Source: Ochrobactrum sp. CM-21-5
GTDB taxonomy: Bacteria > Pseudomonadota > Alphaproteobacteria > Rhizobiales > Rhizobiaceae
DNA: 64,000 nucleotides
Direction: 5' to 3'
Assembly (NCBI RefSeq): GCF_014253075.1
Contig: NZ_JACLZJ010000003.1
Span: 470,628-534,627 of the forward strand
A program made the translations under genes and the position numbers. The notes below the pieces were generated by a model. It saw only the letters and a list, made by a program, of their open reading frames with translations, ran no database searches and was not told the origin of the DNA. Shown piece after piece: positions 28,648 to 36,541 of the stretch. Every line of letters starts with the position of its first letter. Position 1 is the stretch's first letter.

Positions 28648-30055
28648 TATGTCGTCCTCCGAAACCGACCTGCATTCAACCTTGCAGCGGCTGCGCAAAA
28701 CATGGGTCGATCATCGCCCACCCTATGAGCAGCGCATCGATGATCTGAAACACCTTCGAGATCTTCTTGAAGCCCGGCGGGACGAGATGATAAAGGCCAT
28801 AAGCGCTGATTTCGGCAACCGGTCGGCGCACGAAACCCTGCTCGGTGAAGCGAGCGTCATCTTTGCTGAAATCGACGATGCACTGCGTCATCTCAAACAC
28901 TGGATGAAACCGCAACGTCGCAAAGCGGGCTGGAAACTGTGGCCTGCCAAGGCGGAAATCCGTTTCGTCCCGCTGGGCGTCGTGGGTATCATCGCGCCGT
29001 GGAACTATCCGGCAAATCTCGCGCTCGCCCCGCTCATCGCAGCGATTGCCGCTGGCAATCACGTCTTCTTGAAGCCGTCCGAACACACACCGCGCACGGC
29101 TGAGTTTCTGCAAAGACTGATAGCAGATACCTTTCCAGACAATCGGGCAACTGTTGCACTGGGTGATGCTGCATTGTCGGCGCGTTTTGCCGCCCTGCCC
29201 TTCGACCACCTGTTCTTCACCGGCTCAACAGCGGTCGGTCGTAAGGTCATGGCCGCCGCAGCCGAAAACCTGACGCCTGTAACGCTGGAACTGGGCGGAA
29301 AATCGCCTGCCATCGTTACAGAGAATGCCAATCTCAAAAGGACAACGCGCTCGATTGCCACCGGAAAATTCTTCAATGCCGGGCAAACCTGCATCGCGCC
29401 GGATTATGTGCTGATCCATCAAAGCAAGCGGGACGAATTCACGACATTGCTCCGCGCCGAGATGCAATCGCGTTACACGGATGAAGCCTCGGACAAAGAC
29501 CAGACGACCATCATCAATGATGTGCAACACGCTCGATTAGCGGGCCTGATAAAAGATGCGGAAGGGAAAAGCGAAGCTATCATTCCCCTTCTGGAATCCG
29601 GTAGGCAGCAACGTCATCCCCGACTGATGACACCGACGCTCATTCTGGAGCCGGAATTGACCAGCGCGATCATGGCGGAGGAAATCTTCGGCCCCCTTCT
29701 GCCGGTCCTCAGCTACCACTCGCTCGATGATGCGATTACCTATATGCAGATTCACGACCGTCCGCTGGCGCTCTATTGCTTTAGCGACAACACTGCCGAG
29801 ATCGAAACGATCCTCTCCCATGCGGTTGCGGGCGGCGTCTGCATCAACGATACGCTGTACCACTTCGCGTGTAGCGATCTGCCCTTCGGCGGCGTTGGCA
29901 CGAGCGGCATGGGTGCTTATCACGGGCATGATGGCTTCCTGACATTCTCCAAGGCAATGCCGGTGCTGACCAAATTTGCACCCGCGCCAAGTGACATCAT
30001 CAAGCCGCCTTATAAGGGCCTGACGGATCGTCTGGTTCGGTTCATTGCGCGATAG
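28637..30055 (+). CDS. Coniferyl-aldehyde-dehydrogenase-like aldehyde dehydrogenase
   Basis: An NAD(P)-dependent aldehyde dehydrogenase of 472 residues, close to the class-3/CalB group (short form, acting on fatty or aromatic aldehydes). Motifs are GIIAPWNYPANLALAP, FTGSTAVGRKVM, catalytic Glu in LELGGKSPAIV and catalytic Cys in FNAGQTCIAPDYV. The start ATG 28637 lies inside the lysoplasmalogenase 3' end (11-bp overlap); earlier in-frame starts would run deep into that gene. A hydrophobic C-terminal region as in membrane-associated ALDH3 enzymes is not obvious. The overlap suggests it oxidises the aldehyde released by the neighbour (inference). Confidence 0.9.
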   Translation: MNADMSSSETDLHSTLQRLRKTWVDHRPPYEQRIDDLKHLRDLLEARRDEMIKAISADFGNRSAHETLLGEASVIFAEIDDALRHLKHWMKPQRRKAGWKLWPAKAEIRFVPLGVVGIIAPWNYPANLALAPLIAAIAAGNHVFLKPSEHTPRTAEFLQRLIADTFPDNRATVALGDAALSARFAALPFDHLFFTGSTAVGRKVMAAAAENLTPVTLELGGKSPAIVTENANLKRTTRSIATGKFFNAGQTCIAPDYVLIHQSKRDEFTTLLRAEMQSRYTDEASDKDQTTIINDVQHARLAGLIKDAEGKSEAIIPLLESGRQQRHPRLMTPTLILEPELTSAIMAEEIFGPLLPVLSYHSLDDAITYMQIHDRPLALYCFSDNTAEIETILSHAVAGGVCINDTLYHFACSDLPFGGVGTSGMGAYHGHDGFLTFSKAMPVLTKFAPAPSDIIKPPYKGLTDRLVRFIAR

Positions 30056-30230
30056 GAATGGCGGAACTCACCCATATGACCGAACGTTATCATAACGCTC
30101 AAGCCCGCTCGCCGGATTGTGTACGGCACAGGTGTTCAAACTGCATAGCAAGCTATCTATATAGAAAATGACGATGCAGTTTCTCTACAGCACTCGGGTC
30201 TGGTAGTGCGGAAACTGTACTATCTTCAAC

Positions 30231-30261
30231 CGATATAAATCTTTGGCGATATAAATCTTGG
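30231..30261 (+). repeat. Tandem direct repeat upstream of EEP gene
   Basis: CGATATAAATCTTTGG followed directly by CGATATAAATCTTGG, two copies differing by one T, ending 13 bp before the GTG start at 30275. It could alter the promoter or leader of the gene. Confidence 0.7.
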
Positions 30262-30274
30262 CAGGTGACAACGG

Positions 30275-31135
30275 GTGCAGAAGAAAAAGGAAACGAAGCG
30301 GATTTCGAAAACTATCCTGACAGCCATTCGCAACCGTCCGGGATTCAGGCCGCTTCATGCCAATATAACCGGCGGCGACATCGTCATCGCGTCCTACAAC
30401 GTGCACAAATGCATCGGCATCGACAAGCTGTTCAATCCACAGCGCACCGCTGACGTCATCAGCGAAATCGACGCCGACGTCATCGCCTTGCAGGAAGCGG
30501 ACAAACGGTTTGGCGAGCGATCCGGCCTGCTCGATCTAGGACTGCTTGAGCGGCGTCATGGACTGGTGCCCGTGCCGATCACATCCACCATGCCCAAGGG
30601 CCATGGCTGGCACGGCAATGTGCTCTTGTTTCGAGAAGGTATCGTGCGCAATGTGCACCAACTGAAGCTGCCCGGCGTGGAGCCGCGCGGTGCGTTGGTC
30701 GCTGACCTGCAATTTCCGGCGGGTCCGCTGCGCGTCATCGCCGCGCATCTTGGGCTTCTGAAACGCTCCCGCGAACAGCAGGCTGAAACAATCCTGTCGG
30801 TGCTTCAGGAAGCCGATACGCTTCCGACGCTGCTTATCGGCGATCTGAACGAATGGCGCATCGGCAAGCGCTCGTCATTGGCATCGCTATTTCCGACCTT
30901 CAATCATGTCGCTACCGCGGTGCCTAGCTTTCCCTCGCGCTTTCCGGTTTTTGCGCTCGACCGCGTGCTGGGCGCACCGCACAATCTCGTCACTTCGGTC
31001 GAGGTGCACAATACGCCGCTTGCGCGTCTGGCCTCCGATCACCTGCCGATCAAGGCCCATCTTGACCTTAAAACCGCGACAAACCTTCTACAGGAATTGA
31101 ATCCGACGATATCCGCAAGCCATACGGGTTCCTGA
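30275..31135 (+). CDS. Endonuclease/exonuclease/phosphatase family protein
   Basis: A 286-residue metal-dependent hydrolase of the EEP fold. Motifs are SYNVHKCIGID (metal site), LQEADKR with the Glu ligand, LLIGDLNEWR with Asp/Asn, and ASDHLPIKA with the final Asp-His pair. The GTG start has GCAGGTGA upstream. The N-terminus is very basic. EEP genes are often linked to cardiolipin synthase (E. coli ybhP-clsB); here the cls gene converges on it with only 6 bp between stops. The substrate may be a phosphodiester such as a lipid head group; not proven. Confidence 0.88.
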   Translation: MQKKKETKRISKTILTAIRNRPGFRPLHANITGGDIVIASYNVHKCIGIDKLFNPQRTADVISEIDADVIALQEADKRFGERSGLLDLGLLERRHGLVPVPITSTMPKGHGWHGNVLLFREGIVRNVHQLKLPGVEPRGALVADLQFPAGPLRVIAAHLGLLKRSREQQAETILSVLQEADTLPTLLIGDLNEWRIGKRSSLASLFPTFNHVATAVPSFPSRFPVFALDRVLGAPHNLVTSVEVHNTPLARLASDHLPIKAHLDLKTATNLLQELNPTISASHTGS

Positions 31136-31141
31136 CTTTTT

Positions 31142-32602
31142 TCAAAGATAGGGCGAACCGAGCCAAATAATCCTGTCGAGCAAACGCTCCAGAAACGGCC
31201 GGTTCTTCAGCCGCGCGAGGTTGACCTCGCGGCTGGTTTCGATGACCTTGCCGATCCGTTCTTCCACCTGTCGGGCAACATCGCGATCCAGAATTTCCAG
31301 ATCGACTTCAAAGTTCAGCCGCAGCGAACGCGGATCAATATTGGAAGAGCCTACATAGGACCACGCACCGTCGATGGTCATTAGTTTGGAATGGTTGAAC
31401 GCACCACTTGCGCGCCATATGCGGCAGCCATCTTTCAGAAGCTGGTCGAACTGTGCAGTCATAGCCCGATCCACGAGCTTCAGATTGTTGACCCCAGGTA
31501 CCACTATATCGACAGAAACACCCCGTCGCGCAGCCGTCACCAGCGCACTGATCAACTCGCGATCCGGCAGCAGGTAAGGCGTCATGACAAGAATATGCTG
31601 TTCTGCGATGGAGAAAGCGCCCATCATCATGCGCTGGTTCGTTTCTACATTCTTATCGGGTCCAGACCCCACGATGCGCACTAGTGTGCCGGTTCCCGGT
31701 GGATTGGCAGGCGGTGCAATGCGCCAGGCATCTCCCGTCAAAAGTTCGCCAGTTGCAAAACGCCAGTCTTCGGAAGCAATGTGAAACAGGTCAGCAATGG
31801 CCGGTCCCTCCACCCGAAAATGGGTGTCGAAAGCCACGCCTTTGCCTGCGATCGCACGCACGAAGCCTGCACGGATATTCATGCCGCCGGTGAAAGCAAG
31901 TTTGCCGTCGACGATCAGGATTTTACGGTGCGTGCGCAGATTTGCATAAGGAAGCCGCAGACCGATAATGATGTTGCCATTGAACACATCGACAGCGACG
32001 TTTTTCTCCTTAAGCAATCTTACAATGCTAGGAAATGAATAGCGTGCCCCCACCGCGTCGACCAGCACGCGCACTTCTACGCCGCGCTTGACTGCCTCTC
32101 CCAGCGCATCGGCAAACTTCTCGCCAATGCGATCACGGTCGAAAATATATGTCTCAAGCAGAATGCTACGCTCGGCACTTTCGATGGCCTCCAGCATGGC
32201 CCCATAGGCTTCGTCGCCGGTTTCCAGCATGTCGATAGTGTTGCCGCTCGTATAATCGTAGCGGCTCACCGCATCGCCGAGGATCTTCATCGCACCAAAT
32301 TGCCTGCCAAAGGCGGCACGCACCAGATCATTCGTCGTATCGAAATGTGAGAGGTGATAGAGCGCTATATTGCCCATATTGGCGCGCTGATGAGTAAGCG
32401 TCGAGCGTCGGATGCGATTGACACCAGCAATTGCGTAGACGACCGCGCCCACGATGGGCGAGAGCACGATGACGCCGACCCAGCCAAGCGCGGTCCGCAC
32501 TTCTTCTTTGGTCATGGTCGCATGAATAGCCGCAATCGCTCCGAGCACGATCGATAAAACGGCTAGGATATGCGGCCAGTAATGGGAAACCAGATCGAAC
32601 AT
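31142..32602 (-). CDS. cls: Cardiolipin synthase (phospholipase D family)
   Basis: Condenses two phosphatidylglycerols to cardiolipin at the inner membrane. 486 residues from this start. Two N-terminal transmembrane helices (about 8-28 and 40-60) precede two PLD domains. HKD motif 1 is HRKILIVDGKLAFTGG and motif 2 is HSKLMTIDGAWSYVGSSN. The start is not certain: ATG 32623 is in frame seven codons earlier and lies inside a repeat-like palindrome. It is the only cls gene in the window. Confidence 0.92.
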   Translation of the reverse strand: MFDLVSHYWPHILAVLSIVLGAIAAIHATMTKEEVRTALGWVGVIVLSPIVGAVVYAIAGVNRIRRSTLTHQRANMGNIALYHLSHFDTTNDLVRAAFGRQFGAMKILGDAVSRYDYTSGNTIDMLETGDEAYGAMLEAIESAERSILLETYIFDRDRIGEKFADALGEAVKRGVEVRVLVDAVGARYSFPSIVRLLKEKNVAVDVFNGNIIIGLRLPYANLRTHRKILIVDGKLAFTGGMNIRAGFVRAIAGKGVAFDTHFRVEGPAIADLFHIASEDWRFATGELLTGDAWRIAPPANPPGTGTLVRIVGSGPDKNVETNQRMMMGAFSIAEQHILVMTPYLLPDRELISALVTAARRGVSVDIVVPGVNNLKLVDRAMTAQFDQLLKDGCRIWRASGAFNHSKLMTIDGAWSYVGSSNIDPRSLRLNFEVDLEILDRDVARQVEERIGKVIETSREVNLARLKNRPFLERLLDRIIWLGSPYL

Positions 32603-32621
32603 CAAACCGACTTTAGAGTGC

Positions 32622-32650
32622 ATCCCGAAAAGTGTGAATGGTTTTCGGAT
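32622..32650. repeat. Palindromic dispersed-repeat-like element upstream of cls
   Basis: CCGAAAA / TTTTCGG arms around a 10-nt centre, in the context ATCCCGAAAAGTGTGAATGG. It resembles a short palindromic element widespread in Brucella and rhizobial intergenic regions (from memory; not verified). Confidence 0.5.
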
Positions 32651-32842
32651 AAGATAGGCGTAAACACAAAAGACTGAAGCACCGAACCGATTCAATCAGA
32701 TCAAAATGCGCTCCAGGCGGAAAACGGCAGTAACAGCAAAGAGATATACCGTATCTGCCAAAACCGCCAGAGTGTCCACTGGTCAAACTCAATCGTTCCC
32801 TTATATGCTGCAACAGGGACATGAAAATTCGAGGGACATATC

Positions 32843-33403
32843 ATGGCAACCGCGCATAATGATTTCGACCGTCCAACCCTGCCCGCCGAACTGTCCAGCA
32901 AATGGGGCTGGTTCGTAGCGCTTGGCATCGCCATGCTGATCCTGGGCGCTATCGCCTTTGGCAATCTGGTGCTCGCCACGGTGGTTTCGGTCTACTATGT
33001 GGGCTTGATGATGCTGATCGCCGGAGTGATCGAAATCATTCACGCTTTCGGCGTCAAAACCTGGGGTAGCTTCTTCTTCTGGCTCCTGAGTGGCTTGCTT
33101 TATGCCGCAGCCGGTATCGTTGCATTTGTGAATCCGGTTCTGGCGGCGGGCGTCCTGACCTTCTTGCTCGCTGCCACTCTTCTGGGCTCCGGCGCATTCC
33201 GCATCTGGCTCGGCTTCAAGTCCAAACCATCGAAGGGCTGGGGCTGGATTGTCGCGGCGGGTGTCGTCACCATGCTCGCGGGGTTGGTCATCGCCATGCA
33301 ATGGCCGGTCAACAGCCTGTTCATCCTCGGCCTATTTCTGGCCATCGACCTGATTTTCCAGGGCTGGTCTTTCATTGCATTCGGCCTCGGCATCAGACGC
33401 TGA
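32843..33403 (+). CDS. HdeD family acid-resistance-type membrane protein
   Basis: A 186-residue integral membrane protein with about six helices and the internal duplication pattern of the HdeD/DUF308 family. GWFVALGIAMLILGAIAF starts the first repeat and GWGWIVAAGVVTMLAGLVIA the second. HdeD is linked to acid tolerance at high cell density in enterobacteria; the role in this lineage is unknown. GAGGGACATATC precedes the ATG. A rho-independent terminator follows. Confidence 0.88.
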   Translation: MATAHNDFDRPTLPAELSSKWGWFVALGIAMLILGAIAFGNLVLATVVSVYYVGLMMLIAGVIEIIHAFGVKTWGSFFFWLLSGLLYAAAGIVAFVNPVLAAGVLTFLLAATLLGSGAFRIWLGFKSKPSKGWGWIVAAGVVTMLAGLVIAMQWPVNSLFILGLFLAIDLIFQGWSFIAFGLGIRR

Positions 33404-33426
33404 CCCCGATCCGGATGATGAACTGA

Positions 33427-33451
33427 AGCGGCGCTTATCGCGCCGCTTTTT
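33427..33451 (+). terminator. Rho-independent terminator after hdeD-like gene
   Basis: AGCGGCGC-TTATC-GCGCCGCT stem of 8 bp with a T5 tail, 24 bp after the stop codon. Confidence 0.85.
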
Positions 33452-33519
33452 CATTTCGCCTCGACCTTTTGACCAAGTCCTGCTAGATGCTGCCCAACAT
33501 TTGCCATTACGAGTTTTTC

Positions 33520-35097
33520 ATGCCTGCTGACCATCCCGTTTCAAAGCGCCGCACATTCGCGATCATCGCGCACCCGGACGCCGGTAAGACCACCTTGACC
33601 GAAAAGCTGCTGCTGTTCGGCGGCGCCATCCAGCTTGCTGGTGAAGTGAAGGCCAAGAAGGATCGCATCCAGACCCGCTCGGACTGGATGAACATCGAGC
33701 GCGACCGTGGCATTTCTGTCGTCACTTCGGTGATGACCTTCGAGTACAAGGACTGCATCTTCAATCTGCTAGACACGCCGGGCCACGAAGATTTTGCTGA
33801 TGATACCTATCGTACGCTGACAGCCGTGGACAGTGCCGTCATGGTGATCGACGCAGCCAAAGGTATCGAGCCACGCACGCTGAAACTGTTCGAAGTCTGC
33901 CGCATGCGCGACATTCCCATCGTCACCTTCGTCAACAAGATGGACCGCGAAGCGCGCGATCCCCTCGAAATCCTCGACGAGATCGAAGAAAAGCTGGCGC
34001 TCGACACCGCCCCCGTCACCTGGCCGATCGGTTCGGGCAAGAGCTTTGCCGGAACCTATGACCTGCACAACACCACCATCCGGCAGAAAGATGCCGAAGA
34101 GCAGCCAACCAAGGTGAGCGGCCCGGAAGAAGCGGCGAAGCTTCTACCGGAAAACGAACGCCAGGCATGGATCGACAGCGTAGAGCTCGCACGTGGCGTC
34201 TGCCGCCCGTTCGATCTTGAATCCTTTCGCGAGGGCCATATGACGCCGGTTTATTTCGGCTCAGCTCTGAAGAATTACGGCGTGCGCGATCTGATCGAAG
34301 CCTTCTGCGATTTCGGCCCATCCCCGCGCGATCAGCAGGCCGATACGAGGACCGTCGGCGCAACCGAAGACAAGATGACCGGCTTCGTGTTCAAGATTCA
34401 GGCCAATATGGACCCGAACCACCGCGATCGTATCGCCTTCCTGCGCGTTTGCTCGGGCAAGTTGTCGCGCGGCATGAAGGCGAAGTTGGTGCGCACGACC
34501 AAGCCGATAAGCCTGTCTGCGCCGCAATTCTTCTTTGCTCGTTCGCGCCAAATCGCCGACGAAGCTTTCGCGGGCGACGTGGTGGGCATCCCCAACCATG
34601 GCACTTTGCGCATTGGCGACACTCTGACCGAGGGCGAGGATATTCTGTTCCGCGGCGTGCCGAATTTCGCACCGGAAATTCTGCGCCGCGTGCGCCTTGA
34701 CGATGCGATGAAAGCCAAGAAACTGCGCGAAGCGCTTCAGCAAATGGCGGAAGAAGGCGTTGTGCAGCTCTTCCTCCCCGACGACGGTTCACCGGCAATC
34801 GTCGGCGTGGTTGGCGCACTGCAGATCGACGTTCTGACAGAGCGTCTGAAGATCGAATATTCACTGCCAGTGGGTTTTGAAATGTCGCGCTTCTCCATCT
34901 GCCGCTGGATCTCCGCCGACGACCCGGCAGAGGTCGACCGCTTCATCGCCTCGCACCGCGCGGACATCGCCCACGACCTGGATAAAGACCCGGTCTTCCT
35001 TGCCCAGAATGGCTTCTCTCTCAATTACGAGGCGGAGCGCTGGAAGGCGATCCGCTTTGACGCCGTCAAGGACTATCAGGTCCGCGACGTGGCCTGA
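33520..35097 (+). CDS. prfC: Peptide chain release factor 3
   Basis: A translational GTPase that recycles RF1/RF2 from the ribosome after termination. 525 residues from ATG 33520 (the earlier in-frame ATG 33487 adds 11 atypical residues). G1 is AHPDAGKTT, G3 is DTPGHEDF and G4 is NKMDREARD, followed by domain II and the RF3 C-terminal domain. The last 22 bp overlap the 3' end of the convergent ECF sigma gene. Confidence 0.96.
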   Translation: MPADHPVSKRRTFAIIAHPDAGKTTLTEKLLLFGGAIQLAGEVKAKKDRIQTRSDWMNIERDRGISVVTSVMTFEYKDCIFNLLDTPGHEDFADDTYRTLTAVDSAVMVIDAAKGIEPRTLKLFEVCRMRDIPIVTFVNKMDREARDPLEILDEIEEKLALDTAPVTWPIGSGKSFAGTYDLHNTTIRQKDAEEQPTKVSGPEEAAKLLPENERQAWIDSVELARGVCRPFDLESFREGHMTPVYFGSALKNYGVRDLIEAFCDFGPSPRDQQADTRTVGATEDKMTGFVFKIQANMDPNHRDRIAFLRVCSGKLSRGMKAKLVRTTKPISLSAPQFFFARSRQIADEAFAGDVVGIPNHGTLRIGDTLTEGEDILFRGVPNFAPEILRRVRLDDAMKAKKLREALQQMAEEGVVQLFLPDDGSPAIVGVVGALQIDVLTERLKIEYSLPVGFEMSRFSICRWISADDPAEVDRFIASHRADIAHDLDKDPVFLAQNGFSLNYEAERWKAIRFDAVKDYQVRDVA

Positions 35098-36002
35098 TCG
35101 GATTCAAAACCGGGCGAAGTTTCAACGTCCGCCATTCGTAGATGCCGAAGCTTCTCCGGATTGCGGATCAGATAGATCGTCCGGATCAGGCCGCCATCCA
35201 ATTCGATGGCAGAGACTTGCGGCAAACCGTCCGCTTCGACGCTCATATGGCCGGGCAAGCCATCGAACACCGCGAATTGATGGATCGATGGCGGGATACC
35301 ATCGGCCCTGCGAGCAATCCCCTCATAGAAACGCATGATCTTGTCACGGCCAACAATCGGATTGAGCGCTGCGTTGCGGATGCCGCCGCCATCGGAATAG
35401 ATCACCGCATCTTCGGCAAGCAGACCTTGCAGGGCGGTCATGTCGCCACTGCGTGATGCCTGAAAGAAGGCTTCGGCAATCGTGCGTCCGCGATCTTCCG
35501 GCAAGGTAAAGCGTGGCTTTTCCTGCCGCACATGACGACGCGCACGACTTGCCAATTGGCGGCAGGCCGCGGAATCGCGGTCTAGCACCCGCCCTATTTC
35601 CTCGAAATCCATGTCGAACACGTCGTGCAACAGAAAAGCGGCTCGCTCCAGTGGCGACAAGCGGTCAAGCGCCAGCATCAGCGTCAATGTAATATCGTCG
35701 CTGCGGTCTTCCTCTTCCTCCACCAGCGGCTCAGGCAGCCACATGCCGGGATAGCTCTCACGACGCACACGCGCCGATTTCAGATGATCGAGCGTCAAAT
35801 GACTGACGACCCGTACCAGCCATGCTTCCGGGCTGCGAATGGTATCCTTATCCGTTGCGTTCCAGCGCAGCCAGGCATCCTGCACAATGTCTTCCGCTTC
35901 GGCATGAAGGCCCGTCATACGATAGGCGATGCGGATGAGCCGGGGTCGCAAAGCCTCGAACGCCTCCGCATCATTGACTTGTCGCTCAGGCAGCTGCTGC
36001 AT
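35076..36002 (-). CDS. ECF41-family RNA polymerase sigma factor with SnoaL-like C-terminal domain
   Basis: A 308-residue extracytoplasmic-function sigma factor. Region sigma2 spans about 14-80 (EDIVQDAWLRW) and sigma4 about 103-160 (LERAAFLLHDVFDMDFEEIG). A SnoaL/NTF2-like domain follows (about 172-290). Three hallmarks of the ECF41 group are visible: WLPEP in the linker (88-92), DGGG in the C-terminal domain (204-207) and NPEKL near the end (281-285). In ECF41 the C-terminal extension replaces an anti-sigma factor and controls activity. It is co-transcribed with the upstream AhpD-like gene (17-bp overlap), as ECF41 genes usually are with a carboxymuconolactone decarboxylase, oxidoreductase or epimerase. 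Confidence 0.93.
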   Translation of the reverse strand: MQQLPERQVNDAEAFEALRPRLIRIAYRMTGLHAEAEDIVQDAWLRWNATDKDTIRSPEAWLVRVVSHLTLDHLKSARVRRESYPGMWLPEPLVEEEEDRSDDITLTLMLALDRLSPLERAAFLLHDVFDMDFEEIGRVLDRDSAACRQLASRARRHVRQEKPRFTLPEDRGRTIAEAFFQASRSGDMTALQGLLAEDAVIYSDGGGIRNAALNPIVGRDKIMRFYEGIARRADGIPPSIHQFAVFDGLPGHMSVEADGLPQVSAIELDGGLIRTIYLIRNPEKLRHLRMADVETSPGFESDQATSRT

Positions 36003-36447
36003 TGACCGTCACCGGATGTACGGTACGAAACCCGACTGCAATCCGATTCCAGATATTGATGACATTAATCGCCATGCTCAAATTCACGATCTCCTCGTCA
36101 GTAAAATGCTCCTTCAAGACATCGAAATCCTCATCTGGCGCCCTTGTGTCCGCCAGAAGGGTGAGGGATTCCGTCCATGCCAGCGCCGCCCGCTCACGCG
36201 GGGTGAACAGAGGCGACTCGCGCCATGCCGCAACGAGGTAAAGGCGCTCTTCTGTTTCGCCGGCCTTGCGGGCATCGCGCGTGTGCATATGAATGCAATA
36301 AGCGCAACCGTTGATCTGCGACGCGCGGATACGCACCAGTTCGTAAAGACTGTATTCCAGCCCGGCTTCGGAGACAGCTTTTTCCAGCCCGATCATGGCC
36401 TGCATGATCTTCGGTGCGAGCTTGTGCGGGGAAAGTCTCGGTTCCAT
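35986..36447 (-). CDS. Carboxymuconolactone decarboxylase/AhpD-like protein, ECF41 partner
   Basis: A 153-residue alkylhydroperoxidase-like protein. The AhpD-core motif is complete: Glu36, then eleven residues, Cys48-x2-Cys51-x3-His55 (GCAYCIHMH), the redox-active cysteine pair with its proton relay. The start ATG 36447 has AAGGAGCAG ten bases upstream; the longer form from 36477 would begin inside the leader. Its 3' end overlaps the ECF41 sigma gene, and an ECF41-type promoter lies 50-77 bp upstream, so it is the likely main target of that sigma factor. The substrate is unknown. Confidence 0.92.
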   Translation of the reverse strand: MEPRLSPHKLAPKIMQAMIGLEKAVSEAGLEYSLYELVRIRASQINGCAYCIHMHTRDARKAGETEERLYLVAAWRESPLFTPRERAALAWTESLTLLADTRAPDEDFDVLKEHFTDEEIVNLSMAINVINIWNRIAVGFRTVHPVTVNAAAA

Positions 36448-36496
36448 GTTGTCTGCTCCTTGAATTTCACGACGCATTTTCGTCGTTCGTTATCAA

Positions 36497-36524
36497 GACG
36501 AGTTAGACTCCCGCGAATGTGACA
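36497..36524 (-). promoter_or_regulatory. ECF41-type promoter (TGTCACA-17-CGTC)
   Basis: On the minus strand TGTCACA (36524-36518) is followed after exactly 17 bases by CGTC (36500-36497). This matches the known ECF41 promoter signature. It sits 50 bp before the AhpD-like start and 18 bp past the coaBC stop, and should make the operon autoregulated. Confidence 0.8.
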
Positions 36525-36541
36525 CGACCGGCGAAAATTTT

